A DNA stretch of 64,000 nt from positions 372,001 to 436,000 of the forward strand of contig JAUICM010000003.1 in NCBI GenBank assembly GCA_030427885.1, in the 5' to 3' direction. The DNA is from Rhodothermia bacterium. Lineage in GTDB: Bacteria; Bacteroidota; Rhodothermia; Balneolales; Balneolaceae. Both the position numbers and the translations under genes were made by a program. The notes beneath the pieces are model-generated. The model ran no database searches. It worked only from the letters and a program-made list of their open reading frames with translations, and had not been told where the DNA came from. Positions within the stretch are counted from its first letter, which is position 1. Every line of letters starts with the position of its first letter. Positions 8,832 through 17,608 of the stretch are shown here, one piece after another.

Positions 8832-9452
8832 ATGGACAGCTTGAAAAATAATACTTCCCTTTCCTTTAGTTTATTCCTTATCAATTGCTTTTTCTATTTT
8901 TCTCTACTATCAGCAATTGCTTATCCGGTTTATCTCACATTTGGTTTGATCTATCCCGAATCTGACGCTCCACTTCTACGGACATCTATACAATTGAATG
9001 AAGATGAGCTTTCACTTTCTCACGATAAATTACCGACAGAATTTGAAGTTGAAAGTGGAACCGTATCTGTTCCTTTATCCTACCTGGCAAAAAATCATAC
9101 CTCAGAGTTTGTGATACTGGGTATCACTGGCTTAGCTTTTTTGGGAGTTACTATATATGGATTGTGGCTATTTCTAAAAGTGCTTAAATCTGTTGAACGT
9201 GGACATGTTTTTGAAGAAAATAATGCCGATCATATCTATACTATTTCTATCATGCTTCTTATCGCATTTGCCTTAAAAGCTGTTGAAAACTTCACTAATC
9301 TATTTACATTTGCAGATTATTTCGGGATGAGGTTCTCTTTCTTCTTCGAAGTAAAATTCGGTTTACTATTGGGCTCAGCATTGACTTATATCCTTTCCAT
9401 TATTTTGAGAAAAGCGCAGGAACAATACGAAGAACAAAAACTCACCGTTTGA
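8832..9452 (+). CDS. DUF2975-like membrane protein (second of pair)
   Basis: 206 residues with the same four-helix plan as the preceding protein and the same last seven residues (EEQKLTV). The inter-helix loop 'VERGHVFEENNADHIYTIS' is the counterpart of the NPF loop. The extracellular loop between helices 1 and 2 (about 40-90) is hydrophilic and unlike that of the first copy, so the two copies have diverged most in their exposed part. Translation is probably coupled to the genes on both sides (3-base gaps). No biochemical role can be assigned. Confidence 0.75.
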   Translation: MDSLKNNTSLSFSLFLINCFFYFSLLSAIAYPVYLTFGLIYPESDAPLLRTSIQLNEDELSLSHDKLPTEFEVESGTVSVPLSYLAKNHTSEFVILGITGLAFLGVTIYGLWLFLKVLKSVERGHVFEENNADHIYTISIMLLIAFALKAVENFTNLFTFADYFGMRFSFFFEVKFGLLLGSALTYILSIILRKAQEQYEEQKLTV

Positions 9453-9455
9453 TCT

Positions 9456-9662
9456 ATGGCTATCATTGTAAACCTGGATGTCGTGCTGGCCAAGCGGAAA
9501 ATGAGCCTCACCGAACTTTCTGAAAAAGTGGGGGTGACCATGAGTAATCTATCCATTCTTAAAACCGGGAAAGCCAAAGCCATTCGTTTCTCAACACTGG
9601 AAGCGATCTGTGAAGTGCTGGATTGCCAGCCCGGAGACATACTGGAATACACTGAAGATTAA
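9456..9662 (+). CDS. Cro/C1-type HTH regulator, YozG-like
   Basis: 68 residues consisting of one helix-turn-helix domain: 'MSLTELSEKVGVTMSNLSIL' followed by 'FSTLEAICEVLDCQPGDILEY', the signature of the short YozG/Cro-C1 regulators. It starts 3 bases after the second DUF2975 gene. Such small regulators are assumed to control the membrane-protein genes they travel with; that is inference here. Nothing else is encoded before the second repeat copy. Confidence 0.9.
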   Translation: MAIIVNLDVVLAKRKMSLTELSEKVGVTMSNLSILKTGKAKAIRFSTLEAICEVLDCQPGDILEYTED

Positions 9663-9683
9663 GTATTGACTGTGATCCCTCTT

Positions 9684-9886
9684 GTTGTCATCTCGAATGA
9701 ATATGAGAGATCTAAAGAGTCTAAGTAACGTTCAGTATTTTTTTCCATATCCCTTTTGGATGACAGAATAAGATGTCTTTGCGAGGAGGCTGGGGTTTTT
9801 CAATGATTTGGGGATTTCCCACGAAGCAATCTCTCTCAAAACTGACCCCCTTTATTTTGAGATTGCTTCGCTCTGCTCGCAATGAC
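9684..9886. repeat. Palindromic intergenic repeat, copy B
   Basis: Direct copy of the repeat at 7891-8084. Exact shared blocks include TGTCTTTGCGAGGAGGCTG (9774-9792 here) and ACGAAGCAATCTC (9821-9833 here, 8028-8040 in copy A). This copy ends in the fuller form GCTCGCAATGAC and has GGATGACA in the middle, which pairs with the TGTCATC at its left end, so it appears to be two hairpin units in series. It fills most of the space between the HTH gene and radC. Confidence 0.8.
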
Positions 9887-9941
9887 CCAAAACTTTCTTG
9901 TAAGGAATGGCTTCTGTTCTGGTCTAACATATTAAAAAACA

Positions 9942-10667
9942 ATGTTAGCTATGAATACTGAAACTTTCTCAACTACCGATTTCCTTAACCGATCTGTTAA
10001 AGACATGCGTCCTGATGAGCAACCCCGCGAAAAGCTTATGAAATACGGAGCAGGTTCTCTTTCCGATTCTGAGTTACTTGCCATTCTCCTCAGAACCGGA
10101 ACCAAAAAGCTTAATGTGATCGAAACTTCGCGGGCTTTACTGGATCACTTTGGCGGACTTCATTCCCTCCTCAAAAAACAATGGAATGAGCTGGGTGTGA
10201 TACCTGGAATCGCTAAAGTAAAAGCAGTTACTCTCGAAGCGTCGTTCGAACTTGCCCGGAGGATACAGGTCGCAGGATTAGGAGAGGAAATTCAAATAAC
10301 ATCCCCTGAAAATGCCGTTGCTTTCTTTGGACCTAAACTCCGTCATCTAACCAAAGAAGTCTTCATCGTTGCCTTCCTGAATAACAAAAAAGTGATGACA
10401 GGCTTCCATCAGGTGAGCTCAGGAGGAAGCAATGCCACCATCGTGGAACCAGCTGAAGTAATAAGACAAGCCATTCTGAACCAAGCCAACTCCATCATTC
10501 TACTTCACAATCATCCTTCAGGAAGATCAGAAGCATCAACTGCAGACGTCAACCTGACCAAACGAATCGCCGAATCCGGAAAACTACTCGGCATCCCTGT
10601 CGACGACCATATCATCATCGCGGGCTATGAATTTGTTTCCCTAAGAGCTGAAAAGCTCTTCAATTAA
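9942..10667 (+). CDS. radC: RadC family (JAB/MPN domain) protein
   Basis: 241 residues of the RadC/UPF0758 family. N-terminal helix-hairpin-helix-like part with 'REKLMKYGAGSLSDSELLAILLRTG', then the JAB/MPN domain with the metal-binding JAMM motif HNHPSG followed by S and D ('LHNHPSGRSEASTADVNL'). Historically linked to DNA repair, but the true activity is unresolved. Two start codons are possible (9942 and 9951, MNTETF); neither has a clear ribosome site. The gene follows the second repeat copy. Confidence 0.93.
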   Translation: MLAMNTETFSTTDFLNRSVKDMRPDEQPREKLMKYGAGSLSDSELLAILLRTGTKKLNVIETSRALLDHFGGLHSLLKKQWNELGVIPGIAKVKAVTLEASFELARRIQVAGLGEEIQITSPENAVAFFGPKLRHLTKEVFIVAFLNNKKVMTGFHQVSSGGSNATIVEPAEVIRQAILNQANSIILLHNHPSGRSEASTADVNLTKRIAESGKLLGIPVDDHIIIAGYEFVSLRAEKLFN

Positions 10668-11073
10668 GAATTACTCAATGATCAATTAACGATGAAAGAA
10701 AATATTATCCTCATTAAGACTTTCGATTTCGCTATCAGAATTGTTAAGCTTAATAAGATGCTTTGTGATTCTACTAATCAATTCGACATAGCACGACAAA
10801 TTTTAAGAAGCGGAACATCGATAGGAGCAAATACTGAAGAGGCAATTGGTGGAGAATCTAAGAAAGACTTTATCCACAAAATTTCTATTGCTTACAAAGA
10901 AGCCCGTGAAACTAAATTTTGGCTTAGAGTTCTTCAAGGGGCAGAGATTATCAATACAAAATTGGCTGAATCTCTTCTTCAGGATATTGAAGAGATATTG
11001 GCAATCCTTGGCAAGATCAAAATCTCATCAACTAAGTCTAATTCTTAATTGAATAATTCTTAATTCTTAATTG
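10661..11073. repeat. AT-rich inverted repeats bounding the four-helix-bundle gene
   Basis: The 13-mer CAATTAAGAATTA at 10661-10673 recurs as its exact reverse complement TAATTCTTAATTG at 11039-11051 and again at 11061-11073. The left copy covers the radC stop codon; the right copies cover and follow the stop of the four-helix gene. The repeats enclose that gene almost exactly. Confidence 0.75.
10692..11048 (+). CDS. Four-helix bundle protein (S23/23S rRNA IVS-type)
   Basis: 118 residues, all helical. The family signature is visible: 'FDIARQILRSGTSIGANTEEA', then 'SKKDFIHKISIAYKEARETKFWLRVL' and a last helix 'SLLQDIEEILAILGKI'. Relatives are encoded in intervening sequences of 23S rRNA genes in some bacteria and as scattered single genes in Bacteroidota; the diversity-generating-retroelement accessory protein Avd has a similar fold. 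No rRNA or reverse transcriptase gene is nearby. Cellular role is unknown. The surrounding inverted repeats suggest that it may have moved as a unit. Confidence 0.88.
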   Translation: MKENIILIKTFDFAIRIVKLNKMLCDSTNQFDIARQILRSGTSIGANTEEAIGGESKKDFIHKISIAYKEARETKFWLRVLQGAEIINTKLAESLLQDIEEILAILGKIKISSTKSNS

Positions 11074-11115
11074 TCACACTCTTATCTTTGACTGAATTTT
11101 GAAACGACTACACGA

Positions 11116-12744
11116 ATGAACGACTACCTCGAAAAGATCTTAAAAGCGTCTCTTGCTCAGTTTGAACTGGAAGAAATTCCATCTATCCATTTAGAAGCTC
11201 CAAAGGTGGCCAGTCATGGCGATGCCTCCACAAACCTTGCTATGATGCTCGCTAAGCCACTCAGAAATAACCCTCGGGCAATAGCGCAACAGATCGTGGA
11301 AGGACTGGATTACGACGAATCTAAAATTTCTGCTGTCGAGATTGCCGGACCAGGTTTTATAAATTTCCGGTTCGCTGAAGATTATCTGTATGACGAACTC
11401 TCTTCAGTGATCGAGGCTGGTGATGAGTATGGTAAAACCACGGCTAACTCCGGCAAGAAGATCCAGATCGAGTTTGTGAGTGCCAACCCAACCGGACCGC
11501 TTACCGTGGGTCACGGACGAAATGCCGTTCTCGGTGATACCATTTCCAGACTGATGGAATGGACCGGTGCCGAAGTAGAGCGTGAGTACTATTTCAATGA
11601 TGCGGGCCGACAGATGCGCGTGCTTGGACAAAGTGTTCAGGCACGATACCTGGAACAATTGGGGAAAGATTTTGAATTTCCCGAAGGTGGTTATGAAGGC
11701 GAATACATCAAAGACATAGCCGCCGAGCTGATCGAAGAAAAAGGTGATTCGCTGGCAGAATCTGACGAATGGAAGCCATTTAAAGAAAAAGCCCAGGCTG
11801 AGATCTTTGCCGATATCAACAGCACACTGGAAAGGCTTAAGATATTGATGGACTCCAATTTCAACGAGCACAGTCTTTATGAAAATGGAGATATCGATTC
11901 TGTTGTATCCCGTTTGAGAGAGAAAGGATTGGTATATGAAGCCGACGGAGCTACTTGGTTCAAAACCACGGAATTCGGTAAAGAAAAAGACACTGTACTC
12001 ATCAAAAGCACTGGTGAACCAACCTACCGTTTACCAGATATCGCGTATCATGCAAACAAACTGGATCGCGGCTACGACTTATGCATCGATATCTTCGGCG
12101 CTGATCATATCGCCACTTATCCGGATGTATTATCCGGACTCACTGCACTCGGATATGATGCCGACAAAGTAGACGTGATCGTTTATCAGTTCGTGACTAT
12201 TGTAAAGGACGGCCAGCCATTTAAGATGAGCACCCGTAAAGCAAATTTTGTAACGCTGGATGAATTGATGGATGAAGTAGGTGCGGATGTGACCCGGTTC
12301 TTCTTCCTCATGCGCTCTCCAAATACACACCTTGAATTTGATATCGCACAAGCCAAAGAAGCTGGTGAGAAAAATCCCGTGTTCTATCTGCAATATGCTC
12401 ATGCACGTATTTGCAGTATCCTCAGAAAAGCCAAAGAGGAATATTCATTTGATAGCGAAGTAAAACTCAATCTTCTAAAAGAGGATGCTGAGGCAGCGCT
12501 CATCAAAACGATCTTCAAATTCCCTGATGCCGTTCAAAGTGCGGCCGATGCCAAAGAACCTCATCGGGTGATCAACTACCTGAATGATGTCGCTTCAGCT
12601 TTCACCACCTTCTATCACGATTGCCGCATTATTGGTGTTGATACGGAACTAGCTCAGGCAAGAATTATATTGGCATCAACCACTGCACAGGTTCTTAAAA
12701 ATGGGTTGACTATTTTGGGAATAACTGCTCCCGAAAGGATGTAG
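11116..12744 (+). CDS. argS: Arginyl-tRNA synthetase
   Basis: Class I aminoacyl-tRNA synthetase of 542 residues, charging tRNA-Arg with arginine. The N-terminal Add1 domain is followed by 'VSANPTGPLTVGHGRN' (the HIGH-type signature) and 'FKMSTRKAN' (KMSKS-type). The DALR anticodon-binding domain forms the C-terminus, ending 'GLTILGITAPERM' as usual. The next gene starts one base after the stop codon, so translational coupling with the TonB-domain lipoprotein is likely. Confidence 0.97.
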   Translation: MNDYLEKILKASLAQFELEEIPSIHLEAPKVASHGDASTNLAMMLAKPLRNNPRAIAQQIVEGLDYDESKISAVEIAGPGFINFRFAEDYLYDELSSVIEAGDEYGKTTANSGKKIQIEFVSANPTGPLTVGHGRNAVLGDTISRLMEWTGAEVEREYYFNDAGRQMRVLGQSVQARYLEQLGKDFEFPEGGYEGEYIKDIAAELIEEKGDSLAESDEWKPFKEKAQAEIFADINSTLERLKILMDSNFNEHSLYENGDIDSVVSRLREKGLVYEADGATWFKTTEFGKEKDTVLIKSTGEPTYRLPDIAYHANKLDRGYDLCIDIFGADHIATYPDVLSGLTALGYDADKVDVIVYQFVTIVKDGQPFKMSTRKANFVTLDELMDEVGADVTRFFFLMRSPNTHLEFDIAQAKEAGEKNPVFYLQYAHARICSILRKAKEEYSFDSEVKLNLLKEDAEAALIKTIFKFPDAVQSAADAKEPHRVINYLNDVASAFTTFYHDCRIIGVDTELAQARIILASTTAQVLKNGLTILGITAPERM

Positions 12745-12745
12745 T

Positions 12746-13168
12746 GTGAAAAACCTGTTCCTCATACTTATTCTGGGTTTCCTGTATCAGGGGTGCGGAG
12801 TATTTGAGAATGAACAGGATCTGGATAAGTCTGATGTCGAATATGTTTGGCTACCAAATTGTGACTATGCTTACATAGTAGCTGAACAAATGCCAGTATT
12901 ACAAGGTGGACTTGCAGCTCTTCAGGCCACTGTAGAATTTCCACCATCAGCTTACGAAGCCGGAAAAGAAGGACGAGTGACTGTTCGTTTTTATGTAAAT
13001 GCAAAAGGCAGTGTGGTTGGCCCTGAAGTAATTCGAGGGGTGGAAACTAGCGTTGATCAGGCCGCATTGGAGGCGGTTGCAAAGGCCGTATTTACTCCTG
13101 GAGAGATAAATAGAAAACCCGTATGTGTACAATACAGTGTACCAATTATCTTTCGGATACCTGACTGA
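12746..13168 (+). CDS. Lipoprotein with TonB C-terminal domain
   Basis: 140 residues, GTG start one base after argS. A short signal ends in a lipobox (LYQGC, Cys17). The rest is one TonB C-terminal domain: 'PVLQGGLAALQATVEFPPSAYEAGKEGRVTVRFYVNAKGSV' (split: about 49-90) and 'VDQAALEAVAKAVFTPGEINRKP', ending 'YSVPIIFRI'. Ordinary TonB has a membrane helix and a Pro-rich spacer; both are missing, so this protein cannot receive force from ExbBD in the usual way. Such free TonB-CTD proteins occur in Bacteroidota, function unknown. Its stop codon abuts that of the protease gene on the other strand. Confidence 0.82.
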   Translation: MKNLFLILILGFLYQGCGVFENEQDLDKSDVEYVWLPNCDYAYIVAEQMPVLQGGLAALQATVEFPPSAYEAGKEGRVTVRFYVNAKGSVVGPEVIRGVETSVDQAALEAVAKAVFTPGEINRKPVCVQYSVPIIFRIPD

Positions 13169-16100
13169 TTATTTGATCAGCAACATAGATCTGGTTTCAA
13201 TAAAAGCCCCTGCTTTTAACTGATAAAAATAGACTCCACTGGCAAGTGATGAAGCATCAAAACTAACCTGATATTTCCCGGTAGCTTTCTGCTCTTTCAC
13301 CAATACCGCAACTTCCCTTCCAAGCATATCAAACACTTTCAGGGATACATCACTGTTCACTGCCAACTGATAACTGATCACTGTAACCGGGTTGAATGGA
13401 TTCGGATAGTTCTGACTCAATCCAAACTCGATGGGATTATCATTTTCTGTATTGTTTATGACACCCTTCTGAACTTCGATCACAAAAAACAGACTATCAC
13501 CTGCTTCATAAGTAAACTTGATAGCTGAGTTTTCTCTCATATCCACTCTATTTCCCGAATGTTGATCTTCTATAAAAACAGCCCAATCATCTGGAATACT
13601 TACGGTATTAACCCACTCCAATTTGTATTCTCCAGAATCATTCAGTTCCACAGATGACTTTATAACTTCAACCGTTCCTTCTGTTGATCGCCCCTCGAAC
13701 ACAGTTTTCTTTCCATCAGATCTCAGGAATGAAAAATTATTCTCTAGTCCACTCAGGGAACTCAACCTCAATACGTCAAATGGGTCAGAGCCTTCTTTTC
13801 CGGATTCATGAAAGATCAGTTTAGCCTGACTATCAAGAACCTTCCCTTCTTTAGTCAGCGTAAACTCCAGATAGGATAGTTGGCCTGCAGTATTTGCCTT
13901 CCCATATTTTACTGGTGTATTTGTGGACTTCTGATTCTGCCTGAATCTCAAAACCGCCTCATTATCTATAGCCTGAACAAAGAAGCCCTGCATTGGGGGA
14001 ATGTATCTGCCCGCATCACCTAATCCGGAGCTTTCACTGTAGTATTTAAAACCAGCGCTGCCTCCTCCGGATGTTAGTAAAGGGTCCCAAACCGCATAGC
14101 TTGACCCCAAAGAGGTTCCATCGCTCACAATCTCGTGCCAGTCGATGGTGCCTGCAAAAGGATTCCCAACCAAATTATAACTCGAAGCATCATCTACACC
14201 GCGGTACAGGTCTATTATCACCGAATCCGGTTCACTACCACTAAATACCATTGATCCCGGTAATATTGAATTTCCGCTCGGCTCCTCATCAAAAATATAA
14301 AACAGATAGCCATGTCCGGGAGTAAAGAGAGTATCATTTCCGGCATATCCTGAAAAACTCTGACTATCCTCATTGAACAACCAATAAGTTGATTCGTTTT
14401 CTGAAACAGACTGGTCTGCCCAGCTTCCGGCCTGTGTGAAAAAGGGATCATTCAAGTCGCTGAACATGGAACTATCGAAAGGAGAGGAGATGACCCTCCA
14501 GCCCGAACCTGAATGACTGAAGAATCTGGAGTATTTCAGATCCCCTAATATTAGCCCATCACTTTTCTCAAGGTAGGCCGTATTGGAATTATTACTGATC
14601 AGTGTCAGTGCCTTGTTTGCCGGATTTAAAAATCCTGAATTAAGACTCAATTGTGTGTATAGTTCAAGGTCAGAGGCAAGTGTCACTGTATCCTCATTGA
14701 TATCGATGATCAAAGAACTTAGGTACTGGCTACCAGTTACAAATTTCAGGGCACCCGAACCCATTTCCCAATCATTAATTGTCAGGCTTGAACTGGTATC
14801 CCCTGCAAAACCTAACCCTCCCGAGCTGTGATAAATACCACCATATAATGAAATATCATTCCCGTTTAATCCGAGTTCAGCTGTAGCTCCATCAAAACTT
14901 AACCCTCTTATAGAAATATCCTGATCAAGTACCACATCATGTTTTATTACTCCTCTGTAGAATGAAGAGGACGGTACCGAACCCCCATTCCAGGTTGAAG
15001 CTTCCGACCAATTCCCATCTGCAATGGTCTCCACCAGCACTTCTGGTTCTGTCTCACTTATAAGAATGGATACCCGCTGGCTGCCGGATTGCAATGAGCC
15101 TTCGTTTGAAACAGTAACCGTATATGTTCCTGCTGATGCATTTGAAATATAGACCTGTTCGATATTATCTACGTCATTATCCCCAAATGTGGCCGCATTA
15201 TCAGGATTGTTTCTGTCCAGAACCCAGGGCTGATGTACTGACATCTCAGGATCAGTTACTTCCAAATCCAGATCATTTATCAGGATCACATCGCTTGGAT
15301 CATCCCCTGTGATTGGTGAAGTTCCTTTTGGATCCGTCCAGGCTATTGTTATGATCAGCGGACGTTCTGAAGTATGATCATACTCAATACTGATACTGTT
15401 TCCATCAACAAGAGTGGTGTCTTTAAAAACAGATAAGCCCGGGTCTGAATTTTGTGATGAAAGAAAACGAACTGCACGCTCAGTATTCAGCAAACCCCAG
15501 CCTGTTTTATAGTCAGGACCTTCATTGCCGATATCATCTGCGGTATGTGCCAATAAAGCTCTTAGAGAAGCCGAAGACAACGTATCGGAATACAGGCTTT
15601 GATAGTGTTCTCTTATCAACGCTACTGAGCCTGTTACTACCGCTGTGGCTGCGGAGGTCTGGCTTGAAGTAGCATATGCAGAATTTGACGATGATGTGGA
15701 TGTATACAAACCTGAACCAGGCGCTACGATATCCGGTTTGATACGACCATCATCCGTCGGGCCAAACCCTGAAAATGAAAGTGGAGTAACTGAACTCAGG
15801 TCATCGAAATTTCCTGTTGAACTTTGAACTGCTCCTACCACAAGAACATTTTTTGCTACTGAAGCCGCATTCACGGTCTCAAAGCCAGAAGCACCACCAT
15901 TTACTTCCCGGGTAACGGATTCTTCGATGCAAACAAAACTATCATTCAGTGTATAGTGGGTGAGCGGTTGTGTTGTAGGTCCAGTTCCTCTTTGATTCCC
16001 CGCAGCTTTTATGATGAGGTAATCCGGGGCCATATATGCCACACTATCCCAGTGTTGAGCCTGCGAATCATAGTACCCAAATTGATATGCCTTTGAGCTA

Positions 16101-16699
16101 TTTACTGAAGGTAAAGTGTACCAGGTCCAGCCAGATCCACAAATACTGCTATTAGTCGTCCAGCCTGCTATCTCGGTATAAGGATGAGCCGATGTCAGCA
16201 ACCCTCCAGCAGCTGATATCGCCATTTCTGAAATATCATCGGTCCAGTTCCACGCTTCAACGAGTGCTCCGTTCGCCATTCCCCGGGCATCAGAATCAAC
16301 TCCTGTTGCAACCATAGTTCCAACCATTTGTGTAGCATGAGCATTATTGGCTCCAACCGAACTTTCCTCCCATGTCACCCGACCTGAATATTCCTGATGA
16401 GTTAGTAATGGCTGATTTGAATCCCAGTATCCAAGCGTTATTCCATTTCCTGATAAGCTTAATCCCGCAATTCCTCCGCTCCAAAGCTGATTGTTATTAA
16501 CGGCTGTGGCTGCCGCCAGATTCGCTGATTCATAAATGATCGGAAGTTGAGTGCTCAGCAGAACCTTTTTCTTTGATTGATTCTCCGCAAATCTCAATAA
16601 TGCTTCTTTGTCGAATGTCTGAGAAAATACTTCCCCGGTTCCCAAAACAAACAGGAGTAAAAACAGGAGTATCTTTTTAAATGACTTGGACGGGCTCAT
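13169..16699 (-). CDS. Secreted subtilisin-like (S8) protease with T9SS sorting domain
   Basis: 1176 residues. Signal peptide (hydrophobic 9-20, ending near VFSQ), then a peptidase S8 domain: Asp93 (GYWDSN), His121 (NAHATQMVG), oxyanion Asn235 (KAAGNQ) and Ser349. The serine motif is SQTSAAT rather than SGTSMAAP. A jelly-roll/proprotein-convertase-like segment follows (about 420-545), then long beta-sandwich regions and a type A sorting domain at the end (NYPNPFNP ... LGREVAVL ... SGVYFYQLKAG ... RSMLLIK). It should be exported by Sec and then by the type IX system, and be anchored or released with loss of the C-terminal domain. Convergent with the TonB-lipoprotein gene, stops touching. Confidence 0.92.
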   Translation of the reverse strand: MSPSKSFKKILLFLLLFVLGTGEVFSQTFDKEALLRFAENQSKKKVLLSTQLPIIYESANLAAATAVNNNQLWSGGIAGLSLSGNGITLGYWDSNQPLLTHQEYSGRVTWEESSVGANNAHATQMVGTMVATGVDSDARGMANGALVEAWNWTDDISEMAISAAGGLLTSAHPYTEIAGWTTNSSICGSGWTWYTLPSVNSSKAYQFGYYDSQAQHWDSVAYMAPDYLIIKAAGNQRGTGPTTQPLTHYTLNDSFVCIEESVTREVNGGASGFETVNAASVAKNVLVVGAVQSSTGNFDDLSSVTPLSFSGFGPTDDGRIKPDIVAPGSGLYTSTSSSNSAYATSSQTSAATAVVTGSVALIREHYQSLYSDTLSSASLRALLAHTADDIGNEGPDYKTGWGLLNTERAVRFLSSQNSDPGLSVFKDTTLVDGNSISIEYDHTSERPLIITIAWTDPKGTSPITGDDPSDVILINDLDLEVTDPEMSVHQPWVLDRNNPDNAATFGDNDVDNIEQVYISNASAGTYTVTVSNEGSLQSGSQRVSILISETEPEVLVETIADGNWSEASTWNGGSVPSSSFYRGVIKHDVVLDQDISIRGLSFDGATAELGLNGNDISLYGGIYHSSGGLGFAGDTSSSLTINDWEMGSGALKFVTGSQYLSSLIIDINEDTVTLASDLELYTQLSLNSGFLNPANKALTLISNNSNTAYLEKSDGLILGDLKYSRFFSHSGSGWRVISSPFDSSMFSDLNDPFFTQAGSWADQSVSENESTYWLFNEDSQSFSGYAGNDTLFTPGHGYLFYIFDEEPSGNSILPGSMVFSGSEPDSVIIDLYRGVDDASSYNLVGNPFAGTIDWHEIVSDGTSLGSSYAVWDPLLTSGGGSAGFKYYSESSGLGDAGRYIPPMQGFFVQAIDNEAVLRFRQNQKSTNTPVKYGKANTAGQLSYLEFTLTKEGKVLDSQAKLIFHESGKEGSDPFDVLRLSSLSGLENNFSFLRSDGKKTVFEGRSTEGTVEVIKSSVELNDSGEYKLEWVNTVSIPDDWAVFIEDQHSGNRVDMRENSAIKFTYEAGDSLFFVIEVQKGVINNTENDNPIEFGLSQNYPNPFNPVTVISYQLAVNSDVSLKVFDMLGREVAVLVKEQKATGKYQVSFDASSLASGVYFYQLKAGAFIETRSMLLIK

Positions 16700-16748
16700 T
16701 GAATATGATTTAAAGCCCTAAGATAACAGAAGTGAAATCAGGATAAAA

Positions 16749-17555
16749 TCAGGCAGGTGTTAATTTAGTGAAGCAGACGATCCCTCTTACTATTTGCTCG
16801 GTTATTTTAAATCCAGCCTGTTCAAACAGTTTGTTGCTTTCATCCTTCGACCAGAACTTGATCCCTCCCAGAGCAATAGATTCCTGAAGCAACCTTCCGT
16901 ACCAGGCATCACTCTTAATGAGATGCATCACAAAAAACACCCCGTTTTCCTTGATCACCCTTCGGGCTTCGTAGAGTACTTTGATCTCCTCTGAAAGTTC
17001 ATTCAGTGTTCCACCCATGACAATACCGTCAAAGGTTTTGCTGAAAAAAGGAAGTTCACGTCCATCGGCCCGAAGAAATACCATATCGGTTTCGTCAGCT
17101 TCTGCTTTGAGTCTTGCTTCTTCCAGCATTTGAGAAGAAAAATCGAGCGCTACAATATTCGCCTTCTTTTGAGCAGCTTTCAGAGCTCTACCATACAAAG
17201 CTGTTGAACATCCCAGATCCAGATACAGTCCGTCTTCTTTGGGTGCGGTCCACTCAATCAGTAATTCATGTTCTTTTTCGATCGGAAAATCTTCCCCGGA
17301 CAAGAGGGAGAGTGAGCGTTTTCTCCATATATCTTCATAGATCGCAGCTGTTAGCTTCCAGTGATTGGAATAAGAAGCCAGCGAGGTAAACCCGGGTTCT
17401 TCGCCCAGCAGGTCGATGATGTTATTCTTTACGGGATACTCATCACCATCCTGCGAACAAATGGTGCCATTAAACGGAGTTAGCAGATTGGCCACTCCAT
17501 CCGGTACGTGAATACCTGCACGCTCATTTTCAGGTGATCGTAATTCTAAATTCAT
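16749..17555 (-). CDS. Class I SAM-dependent methyltransferase with Trm112-like N-terminus
   Basis: 268 residues. Motif I is LYLDLGCSTALYG, followed by the acidic strand end 'NIVALDFS' and 'VFLRADGRELPFFSKTFDGIVMGGTLNEL', the pattern of the UbiE/Methyltransf_11 group. The first ~60 residues ('LLTPFNGTICSQDGDEYPVKNNIIDLL') resemble a Trm112-like domain without obvious zinc cysteines, as found in several small-molecule methyltransferases. Substrate unknown. It lies 53 bases downstream of the SAM-hydroxide adenosyltransferase gene, so two SAM-binding enzymes are neighbours in a dnaN-led run. Confidence 0.85.
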   Translation of the reverse strand: MNLELRSPENERAGIHVPDGVANLLTPFNGTICSQDGDEYPVKNNIIDLLGEEPGFTSLASYSNHWKLTAAIYEDIWRKRSLSLLSGEDFPIEKEHELLIEWTAPKEDGLYLDLGCSTALYGRALKAAQKKANIVALDFSSQMLEEARLKAEADETDMVFLRADGRELPFFSKTFDGIVMGGTLNELSEEIKVLYEARRVIKENGVFFVMHLIKSDAWYGRLLQESIALGGIKFWSKDESNKLFEQAGFKITEQIVRGIVCFTKLTPA

Positions 17556-17608
17556 ATCCTTCTCTTTTAATGGGAGACTGCTTACGCCCTAATCGTACCA
17601 GTGTTTCG

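Noticed and set aside
10661-11073. Possible CRISPR or integron site at the AATTAAG repeats
   Set aside because: Only three copies, no regular spacing, and inverted rather than direct.
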